From contig OZ244957.1 of the NCBI GenBank assembly GCA_965222535.1, forward strand, positions 62,001 to 126,000: a stretch of 64,000 bases of DNA. The letters are read 5' to 3'. The DNA comes from G965222535 sp965222535 (lineage in GTDB: Bacteria; Pseudomonadota; Gammaproteobacteria; HK1). Below, piece by piece: positions 61,565-64,000 of the stretch. A program made the position numbers and the translations under genes. Positions within the stretch are counted from its first letter, which is position 1. Every line of letters begins with the position of its first letter. A model generated the notes under the pieces. That model was not told where the DNA came from and searched no databases. It worked only from the letters and a program-made list of their open reading frames with translations.

Positions 61565-61638
61565 GCGGGTGTAGTTCAATGGTAGAACTTCAGCCTTCCA
61601 AGCTGATAACGTGGGTTCGATTCCCATCACCCGCTCCA
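61565..61638 (+). tRNA. tRNA-Gly (anticodon TCC)
   Basis: Acceptor GCGGGTG pairs with CACCCGC; D-arm TAGTTCAATGGTAGAAC; anticodon arm CAGCCTTCCAAGCTG (TCC); T-arm GTGGGTTCGATTCCCAT. Discriminator T is followed by an encoded CCA. Confidence 0.97.
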
Positions 61639-61772
61639 CACTGAAGCGACATCACCTCAGCCATAGTTCTTAGGATCAGGGAGCTGATCGCATAGCGAAA
61701 GCGTGGTACCGTGAGCATCATAATCTGCGAAAAACACGACACAAGTTTTACTGGACACGATACCCCCCATAA

Positions 61773-61920
61773 GGGCACCTCGAAAAACCAGTTCGCTAGC
61801 TTTTCTAGGTACCCTGAGAGGCTTGTTCACTGGGGGAAAGCTGATAAACCAACGGCTTACGTTGTAGGTGATGGTGCCCTTTCCCTAAACCCCATTCCGT
61901 TGAGGTTTTTTGAGCTTCCC
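61773..61920. repeat. RepA copy, inverted, between tRNA-Gly and tRNA-Thr
   Basis: Hairpin end GGGCACCTCGAAAAACCAGT / CTAGCTTTTCTAGGTACCC with two mismatches, then TTGTTCACTGGGGGAAAGCT, inverse core AACGGCTTACGTTGTAGGTG, CTTTCCCTAAACCCCATTCC and GGTTTTTTGAGCTTCCC. Full-length. Confidence 0.85.
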
Positions 61921-62067
61921 ATTAAGGTGATCTGATCGCGCCCATGCACAATACCGAACCACTGCTTGCTGCCCATTCCCGCTCTGAAGCAACCCGCACT
62001 CATACCATCGGAAAGGGGAAGCGGTCGCGCTATCTCGACAGTTTTTGCATGACCATTGCTGCGGCAA

Positions 62068-62140
<73 letters not shown>

Positions 62141-62361
62141 TCCGATACAAAAGTTGCGATATAATGATTAAGGATGCTCATTATTTTGAAGTACTCCTTG
62201 CGTGTGCACTAAAAAGCATTGCATGATTGCACGACACACCGGCACCCCTGATTTTTCGGTGCCCTCATTGAGGGTGATATTGAGCTGGCAAAAACTTGTT
62301 AAAACGCCTTCGCCAACACACTCAACCTTACACAGAACTTAATTTTCAGCTTTACGGATAA

Positions 62362-62742
62362 ATGAACAGCGACACAGAAGCCCAGGGAACGCCTATCCCT
62401 GATGCCATAAAATTTCTCGCGATTGCCGTGTTGTCGGTTGTTGCGCTCAGCGGCTTTTACTATTTTTCTGAATACCCGTTGTTTATACGGATCGCCGGCC
62501 TGTTATTGACCACGGTCATCGTCGGCTATATTGCATTACAGACTGAGAAAGGAAGGGTCGCTTGGGGCTTCGTTGGTGATTCACGCACCGAAATGCGGAA
62601 AGTCGTATGGCCTACCCGTAAAGAAACGCTGCAAACCACTTTATTAGTGATTGCGTTGGTGTCAGTTGTCTCGGTATTGATTTGGTTATTTGATTCGATT
62701 CTTGGGTGGGCAGTGCGTTTACTGCTAAGGCAAGGAGGTTAA
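62362..62742 (+). CDS. secE: Preprotein translocase subunit SecE
   Basis: 126 residues, the long gammaproteobacterial form with two extra N-terminal membrane helices (residues 18-34 and 40-57) before the conserved part GDSRTEMRKVVWPTRKETLQ and the essential third helix. SecE holds SecY in the membrane. It is followed after one base by nusG, and its end contains the AAGGAGG ribosome-binding site of nusG. Confidence 0.95.
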   Translation: MNSDTEAQGTPIPDAIKFLAIAVLSVVALSGFYYFSEYPLFIRIAGLLLTTVIVGYIALQTEKGRVAWGFVGDSRTEMRKVVWPTRKETLQTTLLVIALVSVVSVLIWLFDSILGWAVRLLLRQGG

Positions 62743-62743
62743 T

Positions 62744-63283
62744 ATGGCGGCAGCTTTGCGTTGGTATGTGGTGCACGCCTATTCAGGGTTTGAAGCACAG
62801 GTTAAAAAATTATTGCAGGAGCGAATTACGCTGAGCCAGTTGACTGAATGTTTTGGTGAGATATTGATTCCAGTGGAAGAAGTCGTCGAGATGCGCGATG
62901 GTCAACCGCGCAAAAGCGACCGCAAATTCTTCCCGGGGTATGTACTGGTGAATATGGAAATGAACCATGACACATGGCATCTGGTAAAGAATGTGCCAAA
63001 GGTCATGGGGTTTATCGGTGGCAGCAGCGACAACCCCACCCCGCTGTCACAACACGAAGCAGATGCGATTTTGCAGCGCATTCAGGACCGCATCGATAAG
63101 CCGCGGCCCAAGGTATTGTTTGAAGCCGGTGAAGTGGTGCGCATCACCAGTGGCCCGTTTAACGATTTCAACGGCGTCGTGGAAAAGGTTAACTATGAAA
63201 AAAACCGGCTGTGGATTGCAGTGACCATTTTTGGTCGTTCTACGCCGGTTGAACTGGAGTTTAACCAAGTCATCAAGGATTAA
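62744..63283 (+). CDS. nusG: Transcription termination/antitermination protein NusG
   Basis: 179 residues, NGN domain (RWYVVHAYSGFEAQVKKLL; FFPGYVLVNMEM; PKVMGFIGG) and a C-terminal KOW domain (FEAGEVVRITSGPFNDFNG; NRLWIAVTIFGRSTPVELEF). It binds RNA polymerase and couples it to Rho or the ribosome. The ATG at 62744 has a strong AAGGAGG seven bases upstream. Confidence 0.97.
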   Translation: MAAALRWYVVHAYSGFEAQVKKLLQERITLSQLTECFGEILIPVEEVVEMRDGQPRKSDRKFFPGYVLVNMEMNHDTWHLVKNVPKVMGFIGGSSDNPTPLSQHEADAILQRIQDRIDKPRPKVLFEAGEVVRITSGPFNDFNGVVEKVNYEKNRLWIAVTIFGRSTPVELEFNQVIKD

Positions 63284-63380
63284 ACCCAGCGCGCCATCCA
63301 AGCATCCGCTGTATGCCCGATCGCCCGCTGCGCGGCATTGATCAGGCGTATCGCATCAACCAAACCGACAGGAGATAACA

Positions 63381-63815
63381 TTGGCAAAAAAGATTTCAGC
63401 CTACGTTAAGCTGCAAGTGGCCGCCGGGCAGGCCAATCCAAGCCCTCCAGTAGGGCCTGCACTGGGGCAGCACGGGGTTAATATCATGGAGTTCTGCAAG
63501 ACTTTTAACGCCAGCACCAAGGATCTGGAGCCGGGTTTGCCGATTCCGGTTGTGATCACCATCTATTCGGATCGCAGCATTACATTTATTACCAAAACAC
63601 CGCCGGCAGCGGTACTGTTACGCAAAGCAGCAGGGCTCGAAAAGGGTTCAAGCACCCCTAATACCAACAAGGTCGCCAAGCTGTCATACGATGAACTCAA
63701 GACGATAGCAGAGATCAAAATGCCCGATCTGAACGCTGCGGATATAACTGCGGCAGTGCGTATTATTGCCGGCACCGCACGCAGTATGGGTATCGATACC
63801 GAAGGAGAAACATGA
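63381..63815 (+). CDS. rplK: 50S ribosomal protein L11
   Basis: 144 residues. ISAYVKLQVAAGQANPSPPV, GPALGQHGVNIMEFCKTFNA and a C-terminal RNA-binding part ending in TARSMGIDTEGE. It forms the GTPase-associated centre on 23S rRNA. The only start that gives the canonical AKKISAYVKL opening is TTG at 63381, with AGGAG seven bases upstream, an unusual start for such a highly expressed gene. About 100 bases separate it from nusG. Confidence 0.96.
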   Translation: MAKKISAYVKLQVAAGQANPSPPVGPALGQHGVNIMEFCKTFNASTKDLEPGLPIPVVITIYSDRSITFITKTPPAAVLLRKAAGLEKGSSTPNTNKVAKLSYDELKTIAEIKMPDLNAADITAAVRIIAGTARSMGIDTEGET

Positions 63816-64000
63816 TGAGCCGTGTTTCCAAACGCATGCAGGCAATCAGTGGAGAAACTGATCGCAGCCGCGAGTACGATGTGGTTGAAGCCATCAGCTT
63901 ACTCAAAAAACTGACCTCCGTACGCTTCCGCGAATCCATGGATATGAGCGTCAACTTAGGGATTGACCCGAAGAAATCAGAACAGGTGGTGCGCGGTTCG
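63812..64000 (+). CDS. rplA: 50S ribosomal protein L1, 5' part
   Basis: The first 63 codons run off the window. MSRVSKRMQAISGETDRSRE and the later EAISLLKKLTSVRFRESMDM and VNLGIDPKKSEQVVRG are the L1 N-terminus. The ATG at 63812 overlaps the rplK stop (ATGA); the next codon is also ATG (63815) and could be the real start. GAAGGAG lies five or eight bases upstream. Confidence 0.95.
   Translation, partial: MMSRVSKRMQAISGETDRSREYDVVEAISLLKKLTSVRFRESMDMSVNLGIDPKKSEQVVRGS

Overview
The window reads as chromosomal DNA of a gammaproteobacterium. It has a full mraZ-to-ftsZ division and cell-wall (dcw) cluster, a tRNA-Tyr/Gly/Thr group ahead of secE-nusG-rplK-rplA, a long SecE of about three membrane segments, ftsY-ftsE-ftsX, and the type V autotransporter and liv-type transporters of a Gram-negative heterotroph. 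Genus cannot be told from the sequence. Core genes look fairly GC-rich and are tightly packed, with many 4-base ATGA/GTGA overlaps. Several accessory islands are visibly AT-rich, and almost every longer intergenic gap holds a copy of one of two dispersed repeat families that I label RepA and RepB (my names).

Layout. 0-0.4 kb: 3' end of a CcrM/HinfI-like adenine methyltransferase. 0.5-7 kb: lipA, dnaQ, puuD-puuA (gamma-glutamylated polyamine metabolism), an IalB-like exported protein, a bactofilin with a methyltransferase-like partner. 7.6-9.8 kb: an AT-rich, translationally coupled four-gene operon (membrane-anchored Staphylococcal-nuclease-like protein plus three unknown proteins, two of them tail-anchored). 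10.2-15.3 kb: an incomplete liv-type locus (permease, ATPase with an unusual N-terminal domain, acyl-CoA synthetase). 15.8-16.5 kb: an SDR oxidoreductase. 16.8-21.9 kb: a complete livK-G-F-H-M operon with a strong terminator after livK. 22.2-23 kb: a RepB element with a threefold 212-bp internal duplication. 23.2-27 kb: an autotransporter. 27.2-29.4 kb: isocitrate lyase and shikimate kinase. 30-33.9 kb: ftsX, ftsE, ftsY and a phosphoglycerate-dehydrogenase-like gene.

34-60 kb: the dcw cluster on the minus strand (mraZ, rsmH, ftsL, ftsI, murE, murF, mraY, murD, ftsW, murG, murC, murB, ddl, ftsQ, ftsA, ftsZ). It keeps the classical order but is broken in two places by accessory genes: a type III restriction-modification operon carrying a Fic/Doc protein and a possibly HORMA-like protein sits between murD and ftsW, and an HNH endonuclease gene sits between ftsA and ftsZ. 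RepA copies also separate mraY from murD and murF from mraY, and one supplies the murF stop codon. 60-64 kb: an orphan DNA methyltransferase, three tRNAs separated by RepA copies, then secE, nusG, rplK and the start of rplA; the tuf gene and tRNA-Trp often found here are missing.

The most interesting points are the RepA/RepB system (terminal inverted repeats, apparent TA-targeted nested insertion, hairpins whose stems differ between copies while staying paired), the SNase-like four-gene operon, and the mod/HORMA-like/Fic/res operon with a duplicated res fragment inside it. All function calls come from reading motifs and context by eye; no database search was run.
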